Assembly: GCA_902728285.1 (NCBI GenBank)
Contig: CACVBU010000237.1
Coordinates: 1,054,001-1,118,000, forward strand
Length of the DNA: 64,000 nt
DNA from: Clytia hemisphaerica
Taxonomy: Eukaryota; Cnidaria; Hydrozoa; Leptothecata; Clytiidae
Reading direction: 5' to 3'
Positions 46,801 through 61,800 of the stretch are shown here, piece after piece (the stretch's first letter is position 1; every line of letters starts with the position of its first letter). The translations under genes were made by a program, and so were the position numbers. The notes beneath the pieces were generated by a model. It saw nothing but the letters and a program-made list of their open reading frames with translations. It did not search any database and had not been told where the DNA came from.

Positions 46801-49800
46801 GATTGCAAGTTAAGTGAATGATTTCAAAACCCTTGAAATGAATTTTAAGCAAACTCAATTCTTTTGATTTCGCACGGTAAGCCGAGTTAGGTGCGATCCA
46901 ACACACGGGAAGATCATCCAACCATTTAACGTCAATTTTTTGTTGAACATCTTCATTCCATTCGTCGAAGAAGATCGCTTTGAAGTGCTGTCTTATCCAT
47001 GGCATCTTCAAACTTTCCTGCAAAAGAAACAAGGTAAGTTCTCAGCATAATTTTAGAATATTCTTTTTGGCATGTCTTTTGTCGCAGTTCTGGTTGTTTC
47101 CTTTCACTAGTTACAGAATATGGCCCCCCAAAATTGTAGGTGCCCCCCCCCCCATCTTGGGCCCTGGAATAGAACTAAAAATTCTAAAGATGGGTAATAG
47201 ATAAGACCTGTGGAATTATTTTGCTATTTACTTGACAAAAAATTAACTTTGCATACATACAATATTATTATTTTCTAAATCAGCAAAAACGGCAAATATT
47301 GTCATTTTAATGAATTCTTTTATAATTGTAAACTTTTTGAATTTTGCTCAGTGGTTCTCAAGTCATGAACTTTTGAAGCCAAAAATTTGCTTTTGAAAAA
47401 GCCCAAAACATGCCAAAAATGGGGTATCAAATTAAATTATTTTTTAAAAATTTATTTTTTACTAAAAACTTTTTGAAAAATCGCTCAGAATTACTATTTT
47501 CCTATTTTTCGCCATAACTTTTGTTAGGATAATTGATAAAAATCAGCTGAGATCATTGTGTCGTAAAAGCCATTAAAAATGTGAAAATGTGGTTTTCCGA
47601 ATAGAATAGCGCACAAGAAAACCACTGTACCAATTTTAAAAAGCTATATGCCAAATTTTAAGTCTTGACAATCAAAAAAGGATATAGTAAAAATTCACGT
47701 AATTTTGGACACAACCATCAAAAATGAAAATGCACAGGTCGACAAAATACAAATGATTGACTTACGATTGCAGACTTGCCAGTGATAACAGTGATTCCTT
47801 TCTCTTCAAGATGGGCTTTTCGGTCGTGGTACAATAAGCCTTCTCCATTACAAATGACATACAGTATTCGATCTCTAAATGTATCATTTTTACTTAATAT
47901 GATGGCTTTTTCAAATAATAAGAAAGTTTTTCCTGTTCCGAAACCAGCCATAAATATAACTTTATTGTAACATGGATCTTTGCTGCTTATTACTGGAAGT
48001 TGCTGTTTTGAGTAGAAAACTATATTGTGTGTATTGGAGAGAGAATCGATTGCATTTCTAACATATTCAAACAGATGGGTCGTAGTGATTGGTCTTGGCT
48101 GGTCTTTGGTTGACATGTGGATTGAGAACACTATCAGTTGGAGGACCTTCTTGAGTTGTTCCAGAGGATGTAGATGAGGAAGCTGGTACAGACACGCCGA
48201 ACGGTTGTTTAAAACGTTTGATAGCCATGTCCTTAAATCAGTACTCAGGTCGATGAAATGGTGATTTGAAAAGTTGATGGTGTTTTTTTCTACGCATATC
48301 ACAGGATGGAAGGACCACCCTGGTCCAAGTTGATCACCGAGTTGCTTCTCCAGCGCTGAATGATACTTGTTAAGCTGTTTGAATGCTGTTGTCTTACTCG
48401 TCAGTGTTCTTTTCACTTCCACACCAATGATGAGCTTGCGTGACCAAGAGAAGATGAGCATATCAAATTCTTGGTGCATCTGACTAGTGACATCTGTCAT
48501 GAAATTGACTGATGATAAAACTACAATGTCCTGCAGTATTTCATCATTCTTTAGTGAAAACAATTTCTCGAAGAAGGAACGTTCGTTTTTCTCTCCACGA
48601 CTAGCCAACTTCAAATTGATAAACCAGCTGAGTATCGGATCCTGTGGCGGTAGTTTGGCTATTTGTTTTTCCACTTTCACTTTCATTTTGTTCGCAGTCA
48701 AGATGTTCAAAATGGAAGAGCTCGGTGCGATACTGTTCAGCTCTTTAGTACACTCCTGAGTGAATGTAGGTGATGTTGTCATTGGCAAATTCAGCTTACT
48801 AACGTCCAGTTCCTGAGTTAACAGGTACATCACTTTCACTTTTAGAATCCACTTTTCGTATTCTGTTTGATCGATTTCACTACCTTGTTTTTGGGTTTGA
48901 AGAAAGACGTCTAAGTCCTTGGTAAGCCAAAATTTTGGAGCTTGTTTCTTAAGATTCTCAAGAGTTTGTCTCATTTGATTTTCAATGTCCGGTTCAAGGT
49001 CTGCAGTTGACGATTCTTTAAAATACTGACTGCATACAAATTCTGATGATATAAAGATTGGTTCATGGTGATTTGAGTCGAAAACGAAAGATTCCCCGTA
49101 CTCTCTCTCTAAAAGATATTCAGCAGCTAGGATCGGATCTTGAAACGTTTGTCCGTTGCCAACATTAAATTGTCGGTCTTGGTTTGCAAGGACTTTCTGT
49201 TGGTTGACGAATGAACCAGTAATTTGTTGATGTAACGATTTCGAAGATGTACATCTTAAAGGGTCGATTGCTCGAGGTGCCAACTTGATTAATTCTTGTA
49301 TCAAATTAGCCATTTTAATTCTTAACCCCTTTCATCTCTATTAAAGAAATTCTGATAAACTAAAAGAGAAAAATTGTACTCATTTAAAATGGAATTTACG
49401 TCACGCACTCCATAATCAAAATAGTTTTACTAATGAAATGATTGTTTTAATCGGTTCTAATGACAATCTTGAGTAGAATTTTTTTTTATACGAAACATTT
49501 TATAAGAACAATGAGGCTTAAAAATGCCAAAAAATAATAACAAATTAAGAACAGTGGAGAGGCTGAAGTTAGAGTTATAGCAAAAAGAATCACTGGTTTC
49601 TAAAATCCTCTATAGTAAATAGCCAAAACTTGTTTTTTACCTTAGAAAAAATAAGAACAAAATAAGAATAATTCAAGGCTCAAAGTGCCAAAAAAAATTT
49701 GAACAGCCGAGCCTCAGCAAAAATTTACTGGTTCTTATAAAAAAAAAGTGTAGCCTGTGAAAAACCTATTATTAGCATTATAATGATTCATTTTAACTTA

Positions 49801-52800
49801 AGATTTTTCAAAGCAAAATAAAGTGAAGTCAAAATATTAACTTTAATATTTCGTGTCGATGAATTAAATCTAGCCTTCAATTTTGTTTTCGAACTGCGTA
49901 AACAAGATTTGATTTTCCTAGCTAGTAAATCAGCGAGATTCTCGGGGGGGGGGGGGGGGGCACTCGGCACTCATATGATCTGGCCTACGTCATGTGCCGC
50001 GCTTAAGGGTGAGGTTTTTCAACATTCCAAAATGCACTGTAAGTGTGTGTTTCTGTGAAATTGCACTGCAAGGGTCAAATTTTAAAACAAATTCAAAATA
50101 ATTGATAAAAAGAAAGGTTTTTACTTCTCGTTTGTATGAAAAAGTTTCTCTTGTCTGATAATTACAGCTGACAAGAATAATTTTCTCAGTTTTTCTTTGA
50201 AACAGAAAATTTCCCAAGCTACTTTTATCACGCAGATTTACAGCTGAAAAATATAGTGCACTATAAGGGTTGGATAAATCATGAGAAAATGCACTGAAAG
50301 GGTACCTTTTCAGCCATATTGAACTGCACTGTAAGGGTAAGATTACGAAAAACAGATTTTGCGCGGCACATACCGTCGTTTCGAAATCGAGTGCCAATTG
50401 AAAATATATTATCAAAATGTATGGAGGTAGAAATTCTCTAATCAAATCTTTTTAATCAAGAGACGAGAAATGACCGTAAAATTATCATCCCGTTCCAGAA
50501 ATAACTACCTTTTAAGGCTGCTACCCACTCAGCATTTTATGGTCGGCGAACAAGACGCACGGCTTGGGCGCTTTGGTTGCTGAACGCTTTTCCCATTCCA
50601 CTCATCCAAAATAGATATGCTGCACTTTTTTTCTTTTTTCTATTGTTTAAATTCTTTTGCACACGGTACAAGAGAGTTAAATGTCTCTTCTGATTGGCTA
50701 ATTAAAAAAGAACAAAAGGGAAGCTGAACAGCTCAGCGAAAAAAGTTGAAAAGTTTCAGTTGCACTCAAAGCCACAGCCTTTGAAGGCTTGATTTATGTA
50801 ATTTATGCAATAATTAAGCCGCGCGCCTTGTTCGCTAGCCAGTACCTTCCCACAAACCAAATTTTTTTCTTTGTTTTATGGTCAGTTACACTTTGAAGCG
50901 TTTGTCGAAAGTTATCGCACTGTGGTGGAGAGTGACGTCGATTCCGTGCAGAGTGCATAAAGGCGGGAAAAACACGGAACTCGAAAGCAAAGACTGGAAT
51001 GGACGACCGAATAGAATTTCTTGCGCGTCGATGTCAAATCTAGTCTTAATTTTAGAGTTCCGTGCATAAAATCAAAACAAAAGAATCCTCGGGATCGGGG
51101 TAAAGTTTTGGTGAGCTAAAAATGCTTGTTTTTCAACAGGCTCTTAATTTAATAAAAAAGGAAACCTCCCTTCTTCAAAAGGTTTTCTTCCTTGCAGAGA
51201 AACAACCAAAATCAAAAAACTCTAGTCAAAACACTAGCCATAGCCAGTCTTTGAAACAGGGATATAAAATAATGAGGATTCCAAGACTAGTATTTGATGG
51301 AATAAGTCGATCTCGTACAATTCCAAGATACGGAGGTACAAAATAAAAATAAATATTTGCTACATCATTATTTACTTTAAAAAAATAAGTTTTTATAAAA
51401 GTTGTAATAAAATTATGACCATGACTGTAAAATCTTAAAAGGAAAGTCAGATAAAAATAACAATATTTAGGTTCCTCCCAAAGTTCACAGTTCTAGTTTC
51501 CAAAGTTGAGGAATTTGAAAGTTTTTTTAATCTTCACTCAAAATTAATTGGTAGTAAACCTTTAAACTCTTATTATACAGAACAAAACTTTTCACATAAA
51601 AATATAAAAAATCTGTCATTGTATCAACTTCAGCGCATAAGTTTTAAATCAAAATCAAAAAAATAGTGTCAAGTTTTGATATATCAAGATTTGTCAATGA
51701 CAATGGTCACTGGTGCTGAGAGCTGAAGAAAATCATTTCCACACCCAGCAACATTCATTAAATTCTTTCGAATCGAATACAATCAAATTTCAGTTTACTT
51801 TCAATCGTATTTCAATTTACATTCTACATTTATGCATTTATGTCACATTTTCAAACAAGCGATCACAAACCACGTCGAACCGCCAATAAAAACAATAACA
51901 AACAAACAGTTATTCTTTCCACTGGAATAAGCGAGGGATAAATTCTTCTAGGTTTCAAGTCATATCCAAAAGATATTCGTTGCCATCCCAAAACATACAG
52001 CACTGTTATGGCTAGGATCCAACCCAAAACAAAGAAATGGTTTGATAATTTTCATTCACCATAACAGGATTGTAGAAGCCGAGAGATTAAACTTTTATGG
52101 AAATAACCCAGCCACTCTGCTGCTGTTGAGTTGATCATGCAATGATAAAATTTCGATCTTCTAAATGCGCCGCGCCGAAGAGAAAATCTTGGACGGACTT
52201 TCCCGTCCAAAAACATTCGATTCCACGGCAAAAAGTAACAGACGTTAAATCGCGATAAACAAGCTAGATGCTGAATGGACCTACCTGATGATGAAAGTTA
52301 GATAGCAATGCGAGGAGAAAAAAATCAGTCAGAAAATATATCGTTTAGCGAAAATGCATAACGCAAAAAATTCATCATTGATTGTTGATGGGGGGAGAGG
52401 GAAGGGTTGTAGGGAAAAATTAATAGAAAGTTCTGGTCGCAAAAATCAGTTTTATTGACAATTGAATCATGCTTGATGGTGAGCATTGTTATCAATAATG
52501 TTTTTGTGTGAAGAACATAGAAATACAAGGAAAACATATAATGAAAATCTGCAAAGACGGCGATTTCCGGCATTTTCAACCGGAAAAATTTTTTTCTCAA
52601 AAATCGAACTCGGCCATGTTTTGAGCATTGCAAATACGCATCTTTCTGCAAAAAATCAGAAAAAGCTAAAGATGAAAATTCGAGAAAATGTAAAAAAAAA
52701 CGGTTTTCCGGCATATTTCTGGCATTTTCGGCCGGGAAAAAATATTTTTCGAAAATCGGGCTCCGTCACATTTTAGGTATTGTCATTTTGCATCAGTGTG

Positions 52801-55800
52801 CAAAATTTCATGAAAAAATATAAAGTACAGCTCGAGAAATTCAAGAAATACCGTTTTTCCGGCGAAAATAGGCTGTTCCGGCGATTTTTAGAAAGTTCCG
52901 GCTTCAAAAATCACTTTTATTGACAATTAAACCATGCTTGATGGTGGGCATTGCTATCAATAATGTTTTTGTGTGAAAAAACAACGAAATATAAGGAAAA
53001 AGTCCGATGAAAATCTGCAAAAACGGCGATTTCCGGGATATTTCCGGCATTTTCAGCCGGAATAGAATTTTCTCTCAAAATCGGACTAGGCCATGTTTTA
53101 GACATTGTTAATACGCATCTTTGTGCAAAAAATCAGAAAAAACTAATGATGAAATCTAGAGAAAATGCCAAAAAACCGGTTTTTCCGGCATATTTCCGGC
53201 ATTTTCGGCCGGAAAAGTACGTTAATTGAAAATCAGGCTCTGTCATATTTTAGGTATTGCCATTTTGCATCAGTGTGCAAAATTTCATGAAAAAATATAA
53301 AGTACAGCTCGAGAAATTCAAGAAATACCGTTTTTCCGGCGAAAATAGGCTGTTCCGGCGATTTTAGAAAGTTCCGGCTTCAAAAATCACTTTTATTGAC
53401 AATTAAACCATGCTTGATGGTGGGCATTGCTACAAATAATGTTTTTGTGTGAAAAAACAACGAAATATAAGGAAAAAGTCCAATGAAAATCTGCAAAAAC
53501 GGCGATTTCCGGGATATTTCCGGCATTTTCAGCCGGAATAGAATTTTTCTCAAAAATCGGACTAATCCATGTTTTAGGCATTGCTAATACGCATCTTTGT
53601 GCAAAAAATCAGAAAAAACTAATGATGAAATCTCGAGAAAATGCCAAAAAAACGGTTTTTCCGGCATATTTCCGGCATTTTCGGCCGGAAATGAATTTTT
53701 TTCGAAAATCGGGCTCCGTCACATTTTGGGCATTACCATTTTGCATCTTTGTGCCAAAAATTAGGAAAAACTAATGAGCCAATCCCGAGAAAAGCTAGTA
53801 ACGAACGGACGAACGAACGAACGAACGAACAGAGGTTAATTTATAGGACCTACAGCCCACCGGGGTAGGTCCAAAAAGCGGGCTACTTGTTCGCCGACCA
53901 TAGAATGCTGAGTTGGTAGCGGCCTGGTAGACGCATGAAGGTAATAAAGATACAGATGGAGAGAAAACGTCTCGGTAATGACCTAAATGGTCGTTGAAAT
54001 CTTTTATAAATATACTCAAAGCGGCTTTTCTTTGATGTACCATCATTGGAAGCAAAAAAACATCAATCTATCACTTTATAAGAACAGAAAGAGGCTGGTC
54101 CGTTGATTTTGAAAAGCTTAATATTGCGAGAAATCTTAGTTAAAATGCGATTCGAAATAGTTTCAACTGATTTAAGGATAAAAGAATATATTAATTTCAT
54201 AAGGATATATTTTTGGGCTGGCATTTTGTGAACATTGAGAGTCGCATCACATTATCATTGAAAGTTTCTTATCTTGAAATCTTCACGTCTAAGTGGGCAG
54301 CGATTTTCATACTCTGACAAAATGTTCGATACAAGGTTCCTAATCGTAACACGTAATTCTTTTTTAAATCTATCGATGGCTTTATGGGCAGCTTCCCCTA
54401 GAAGTTTAGAGTATTGTGCTTATTATGTGAAGTTTTTTTCAATTTTTCATGACAAGGTTATTATATTTCAATATACTTGTTAAAAATGTAATGTCTTTTC
54501 ATTCATCTTAAATATTCCCACGAGTAAACCCAAAATTAATCATTTTATTCCCAAAGCAACCAAACAGCTGTTTGCTTCCGATGATAAATCAGAATAGAAC
54601 AAAAGGCATCGACCCTCCATCTATCTTTATTAGGGACCTTAAGCAACTAGGACGGCGACTTGAGGGAGTACGTGGAGAAAATATTAAAATCCAATGGTAA
54701 ATTTTATTCGATTTTACTATGGTTTAATAGCACGTGAATGGACTTTAACAAAAGCAAACTTTGGTGAAAAATAATCTTTTATCTCCCGAGTGATTTAAAT
54801 GATTAATTATTATTGTACTCTTTTATTACCGCCTTCGTCTTGGAGAGAACGTCGAAACATGTTTTTGAAGTCGCCTTGTAATTTTGAAACGTCCAGTAAT
54901 TACCCAATTAAATCTAAGTATTCACATGAGAAAAGTATATGAAAAGAATCAAATCCTGTCTGGCGTTATTACAAAGTGCGTTAGTACAGGAAGTACTAAA
55001 TCTCAAATAATATAACCCATATCTACATATTATGTACCCATTATTCTAACTTGGTACGACATAACAAACGCTGTTTATGGTGAGAAAATCTTAACCACTC
55101 ACTGCAAAGAAAACAAAAAAGATTTGAAAGTTTTCAAGTGTTTTCAAGAACTGAGGTTGGATCATTATTTGGATAAATATCAAATTACGATCGCATCACA
55201 GATATTATATTCCATTACACATTAGATAGGCAAACTACGTAAGAGTTTTCCATGGGAGTGCAACCAGTTTTGAAATCGATTAGTCCTCCATATGTTTTCT
55301 ATTTTTAATTTCTCATTAATTCTACCTTAGGTTTTCGAACGTTCTCAGTATTTCAAAACATTCGAATTGCGCTGTTGACGACCAGAGTTGAAACAAAATG
55401 TCAGACTAGTAGGCTTTAAAACTTAACGTACGCTTCCTTTTATATTAAAAGCCTGATCCAGTTAAGTAGTCAGAGGATTTGTCCCTATTACCTTCATGGT
55501 AGAGGCCTGCTTTATTATTTATTTCATAATAAGCTTTCCAGCCTTCTGGAATGAATACCTTAAAAAAGGGGTGAAGTATAGTAATAAACGAATAAATTTC
55601 CTACATTGAGGCTAGAAGGCTAGAAATAATTCTCTACGTAGGATTTGAAGCCATCCATTCCCTACCTTAAAGTAGCCCGGACTGTGTTGTATTTAGATAT
55701 GTTTAAAAGTAAAACTTACCGCAAGATTTCAAAAGATATTCAAGGCAAAAAAAAACACACTAGACTAAATATGTTTTCCGAAATGCGGCGTAGAACTTAT

Positions 55801-58800
55801 GGCGGCATTTCCTCTTACTTGAGAAAGGTTGAAAAAACCCGATGTGTATTTTAAACGTCCTTAAACAGACGTTCGACTTTTGATATAAATTAAAGTAACT
55901 GCATTAAAGAAAATCACACGAAAGAAACCAGTAAAAAGCTACTGAACACCATCAATGTCACATAAAAATTCCATGCAGTTCAAAAAGCATCAATATCTCT
56001 ACAAATTCCTCACTCATAAAAAAAATGAGATAAATTGGTATATTGATGTCACTCTAGAAAACAAAAGGCAAGCAAATCTAATTTATTGTCGAATTGTAAA
56101 ATTGGCTTCTAAAGGCCGCTACCACTCAGCATTTTATGGCCGGCGAACAAGGCTCAGGCGCTTTGATCGCTGAACGCTTTTCTCATTCCACTGATCCAAA
56201 ATAAAATGCTGAGTGGGTTATTAAAACAGTTATTATATCAAAATGTAGACTGGCGGCGATTAATATATGTAATCACATGATACGAGTGCAATTTTCGAAT
56301 TGTACAATTTATTGTGTGATTACGAGCTGATCGCATAATGGGTTTCAATACGTTTTTACCATTAGGAAAAGGAAAGTAAATTACACTGAAAGAATTAAAT
56401 TTTTCTCTCTATTTTTCTTTTATTGTTGTTTACAGATTTTCTTTCTCACTAAATGGATTTCTAATGCAATTAAAACGCTCGATGAAAAAAAAATGTAAGA
56501 TATACATCGAAATCAATTTTGTAAACATTGGCGCAGTATTGAAGAGTTTGATTAACGATTAATTGCTCTCTACAGAATGCAATTAACGATTAATGAAAGC
56601 TTTTTGAGTTGGTTTAAATACTTTACCCTTGATCGAAAGAATCATCGCATCATCTCTCTCGATGTTCAGCCCCTTGCCAAAACGACGGAAGATAAAGGAA
56701 CTCCTTTCGGTAGTATTATAAAATCCATAAACAAATTGTAACACATTCTGATCATTGTTCATGCTTCTGCCGAGAAGTGTGTACAAAAGACTATTCAGTG
56801 ACTTTTATAAATTCCCAGCCTCATAAATTAGTTGAAACGAAGATGTAAAGACTCACAAGTCATCACAATTTAGGACATTTTTGGATAAAACAAAAAAGTG
56901 TGGTAATACAATGCCAAACAAACCCGAAAATAAACACCGATTTCCGGTATTTTACCCAAGGGGAGTCAGGACTTTTTACAAACAATTTCTGGAATAGCCA
57001 ATTTTTTCATTGGCTCGAAAGACGAGTGCCGCTAAGATGTGTTCTCCGATTTCAGCACTCATTCCTGCTTTACCACTTTTTATATCATGCCCTTATAAGA
57101 TTTCAGCTCTGAATAAATATTACCTTGACTTCTTGTAGTGAAGCGATATGTTCATAAAGTTTCGGGTTCAGTTCATCCATATGAAAAAGTGGCTCCTCTT
57201 CGATCTTCATTAGAAACAATTTGTTGTATCGCGATACTAAAGAGAAAGGGTATGTCTATCATGGCTACTCTTTTTCACATATCTTGGTTTCTGAGCAAAA
57301 CTTCGGATCACTTCTGTTGGAAGAAGTAATTGCAAACTATAGCTTTGTTTTTAACTGAACTTTTTTGTATGTCAAACCTTGAAAGGCAAAGCTCGGAAAA
57401 GCTGAAAAAGTCTAAGGTTCAAACTTCTTCATTAAGAAATAAGAGAATAGGTTGCGATAGAAAGGTAAAAGTTGCAATAAATAGGATATAAAGACCATCA
57501 ACAGCAGAGCCAGATAAAGCTGCGTAAGGTGGGATGTTCAGAAACTGATAGCCAGTGGAATAGAACTTTTGGGGTGTCGCAAAGAATGGTTAAGTAGATG
57601 CTTGATACCTTTAAACTTTTTGAATTCCCATTGGGAGATGACGTTAGCAGGAACGTAATATTGCTCGTCGTCATGGCAATCCAAACAATAATATCCTCCG
57701 TCGAAATGACAAACACGATACGGGCCGTATACTAAATAATGAAAGAAAAGAGAAATTAGCCAAAAAGAAATTCTTTCACTTGTAGCGTTTGTCATTCAAA
57801 AGTCTCGTGTTTTTTTATCCATCCACTTTTACGTTGGCTTCCCCTGAAATTAAGGTCAGGAATATCTAAGGATAAATTGGCTAAAAAACCTTTCAAATCC
57901 TTTTTTTGTCAAAAAGGTGTACATACTTAATCCGATGGCTTTATTGCAGTGTCTACATTGGAAGTTTTGTTTGTCCAGACCCCATTCCAAACCAAGTTCT
58001 GTCAGCTGGCTGAGTGATGATTGAGTTCTCTGGTAACAGAAATTTTAAACATGTGAGATAATCAAACTTAGGTTTAGTAATTCAACGAGTGCTGACCAGA
58101 GCTGATATCAAACCGAAAGCTATCCTTCCGATAACTGTCTTACATGAGAATAAGAGAGAGCCTAATATGGTGCGCTAACCAGTACGAGGAAAGGAGAGCG
58201 TGTAGCAAGTAATATCCTGCATAGGAAGTTACTCATAACTTTCGCACCGTAGACAAGTATCTGTCTAGAAACCAGAAAAGAAATTACCTTATCAACATTT
58301 TCTCCTTGTAGTTGCGTGTCCATGGGAACAATCTATGAGTAAAAAAAATTAACAATGATAGAAGGGGGTGTGTGTTACTTGCAGTTTTTATTAATACAGA
58401 CTATTTTTGGAGAAGAGGAAAATTTGAAAAAAAAACGAGCAATTACAGGTTTAGTGTTATATTAAGTGTCCCCGTTTTATATCAGGCCGTAGTCTCCTAT
58501 TGTTATATTGTGTTTGATTTTGTGCTAAATAAACAAAAACTTGTTTGATGCATCCGTGTCAATTCAATATGAAAGAGCTTGATAATTAAGCAAATGATAC
58601 CAGAACAAAACCTTTATAAAAGATGTCTTGTTTCTCTCGTACAATAAAACAAACAAACAAACATATACCTCAAACGTTTGGTTCACAGCTGGGTCTGAGA
58701 AAAAAGAAAAAAGTAATCTTCATCAATTAAATTCAGTGAAATGATATTCATGGCTAGTAATAATATTTTCTACATCAGTCATTTCGATTATTAAAAAGAT

Positions 58801-61800
58801 GGCACAGGCACAACGAAAGTGATTGGAAAGAGGATTCATTACCTGCAGTAGGAGATGTGGCTGGAGATTTGTCCTGAAATAACAGAGGATTTGGTCAACG
58901 TTATGAATTATTCAGAACCTGAAAGATACTGTGGTGAGAGTTATGAATCAATCAACATAGCAGAACCTGTGAATACTGTGTAGCCTCAGCCGATCTATCA
59001 GACTCGGATCGGCGTTTAGTAGTTTCGAATATTAGATTCCATAAGAAGGGTTAAAAATCTGTCTTTTGGTAATCTCTCTTCAGCACTACATTATACTTCG
59101 TGAAATCATGGTGGCGGATCGGAGAAGAGTAAAAATTTATGAAAAATAAGACGGAGAGTGTTTATTCCCTTATGAGGAGTTTGGCTGAACGAAACACTCT
59201 CTATCAAAAATTTGAACCCTCTTTTAGATCCGCCCCTGCCGACGGTAGTGATAGCACAAACACGCTTTGAATTTATAACATTTAAAAATGTAAAATAGCA
59301 AATTTTTCTTCTGAATATGAAAATTGTGAGCACAATCTTTGAAAGTATACCTTATCGCTAATAGCTTCACTGTCTCCTTTCAATTTCGAATCACCATCTT
59401 CATTCACATTTTCGACAACATCATCTTCTATTTGATGTGCATCACTTGAAAGTTCCAAACTACTGCTCAACGTTTCAGTATTGTTACCATACGATTTCAA
59501 CAAGGAGTCGAATGTTTTGAATTCTTCTTTGTGAAGTAATGGTGTTTTTGGTGATTCTACATCTCTGGAGATCTGGCCATCGTTTTCGTCTTCTTCGAAT
59601 TGAGAAGACCAACCAGACCATCCCAAACCACCCAATCTATTGCCCAATACCCTCGGAGGTGTTTCTTGAATTACGGTCGCTATAGATTCTGGGTCTTCTT
59701 GAAAGTTTTCAGCATTTTCAGTTATTTCTTTATCCTTTGGTGTTGAGCTTCGTGACTGATTTTCATTGTTTGGATTTTCAAGAGTGATTTTAATTTTGTT
59801 TTCTATTTGATAATTGTCACCAGTCTTTTCAGTAGCTGAATCAGTCTGAAATTTGAGAAAATATTGGAGGTTTACGTTGCCTGAATTAGACAGACACGGC
59901 TTTTTTCTCGACCCGTTCCAAGTGATAACAAGCAACATGCTGAATGGACCTACCTGATGATGAAAGTTAGTTACCATTGATAGCAATGCAAAAAGAAAAA
60001 TGAAAAAAATCAGTCAGAAAATATAGCATTTAGCGAAAATACACAACACAATAAATTCATCATTGATTGTTGATGGGGGGAGAGGGAAGGGTTGTAGGAA
60101 AAAAATAAATAGGAAGTTCTGGTCGCAAAATCAGTTTTATTGACAATTGAATCATGCTTGATGGTGAGCATTGTTATCAATAATGTTTTTGTGTGAAAAA
60201 CATAGAAATACAAGGAAAAAATCCAATGAAAATCTGCAAAAACGGCGATTTCCGGCAACCGGAAAAATTTGTTTCTCAAAAATCAAACTCGGCCATTTTT
60301 TGAGCATTGCGAATACGCATCTTTCTGCAAAAAATCTGAAAAAACTAAAAATGAAAGTTCGAGAAAAAGTCAAAAAACCGGTTTTTCCGGCATATTTCCG
60401 GCATTTTCGGCCGGAAAAAAATATTTTTCGAAAATCGGGCTCCTTCACATTTTAGGTAATGTCATATTGCATCAGTGTGCAAAATTTCATAGAAATATAT
60501 AAAGTACAGCTCGAGAAATTCAAGAAATACCGTCTTTCCGGCGAAAATAGGTTGTTCCGGCGACTTTTAAAATAGTTCCGGCTTCAAAACTCAATTTTAT
60601 TGAAAATTGAAACATGCTTGATGGTGGGCATTGCTATTGATAATGTTTTTGAATGAAAAAACAACCAATTATATGGAAAAAGTCCAATGAAAATCCAGAA
60701 AAACGGCGATTTCCGGCATATTTCCGGCATTTCCGGCCGGAAAAAATTTTTTCTCAAAAATCGGACTCGGCCAAGTTTTGGGCATTGCTAATACGCATCT
60801 TTGTGCAAAAAATCAGAAAAAACTAATGATGAAATCTTGAGAAAATGCCAAAAAACCGGTTTTTCCGGCATATTTCCGGCATTTTCGGCCGGAAATGATT
60901 TTTTTTCGAAAATCGGGCTCCGTCACATTTTGGCCATTGCCATTTTGCATCTTTGTACAAAAAATCAGAAAAAACTAATGAGCCAATCTCGAGAAAAGCT
61001 GGTAACAGACGAACGAACGAACGAACGAACGAACGAACGGACGAACAGACAGAGGTTAATTCATAGGACCTCCACCGGGGCACCCGGAGGTAGGTCCAAA
61101 AATCAAAAAGGTTTTATAGTCAACCATTCTTAAATTATTCGAAATATTTTCAAACAGCAAATGAGCAAAAATAATCCAATTTTTTTAGCCATAACCTCAA
61201 ACGTCCAAATCCTAACATTTTGAAAAGGTGATACATATCCTGCTAACCTTTTCTTTATTCCGCTCGAGAAAACTCGATTTCGCGATAGGCAAATCTTCAA
61301 CTGCTGTAATTCTAGATTTCAATTTTGGTTCGTCATCGATGGATTTCATGCTGCTCGTTGAATCTTCTTTTACTGAAAAACATCACGATAAAAAGTCATT
61401 ATAGCGTCTCGTCATTATTTTAATTCGGATCTGTTTTACTCGAATCTTTCTATTATTCGAACTAAAATATTAGCCCAATCGACTAAAAATAGTGTACTTT
61501 GTGAAGAAATATTCTAGATTTCGAAAATAAATCTTTCTCGCTTCAAGATCGAGGAAGCTATTCATGATATGCACCATTGCAATGTCTTCTGGCATTACAC
61601 CACGGACCCAATAGCTGATTGGTTGTAAGTGACGTAAAATCGATCAATACGTCACTTTCAACCAATTAGCTGTTGGGTCCGTGGAAGACATTGCAATGTT
61701 GCATATCATGAATACTTGGATTATAAGAGCGTGTGTCTCTAGACCACTCTTAAAGACCATTTTTATCGAAAAAATACGCAAACATTCCTCCAATATTACC

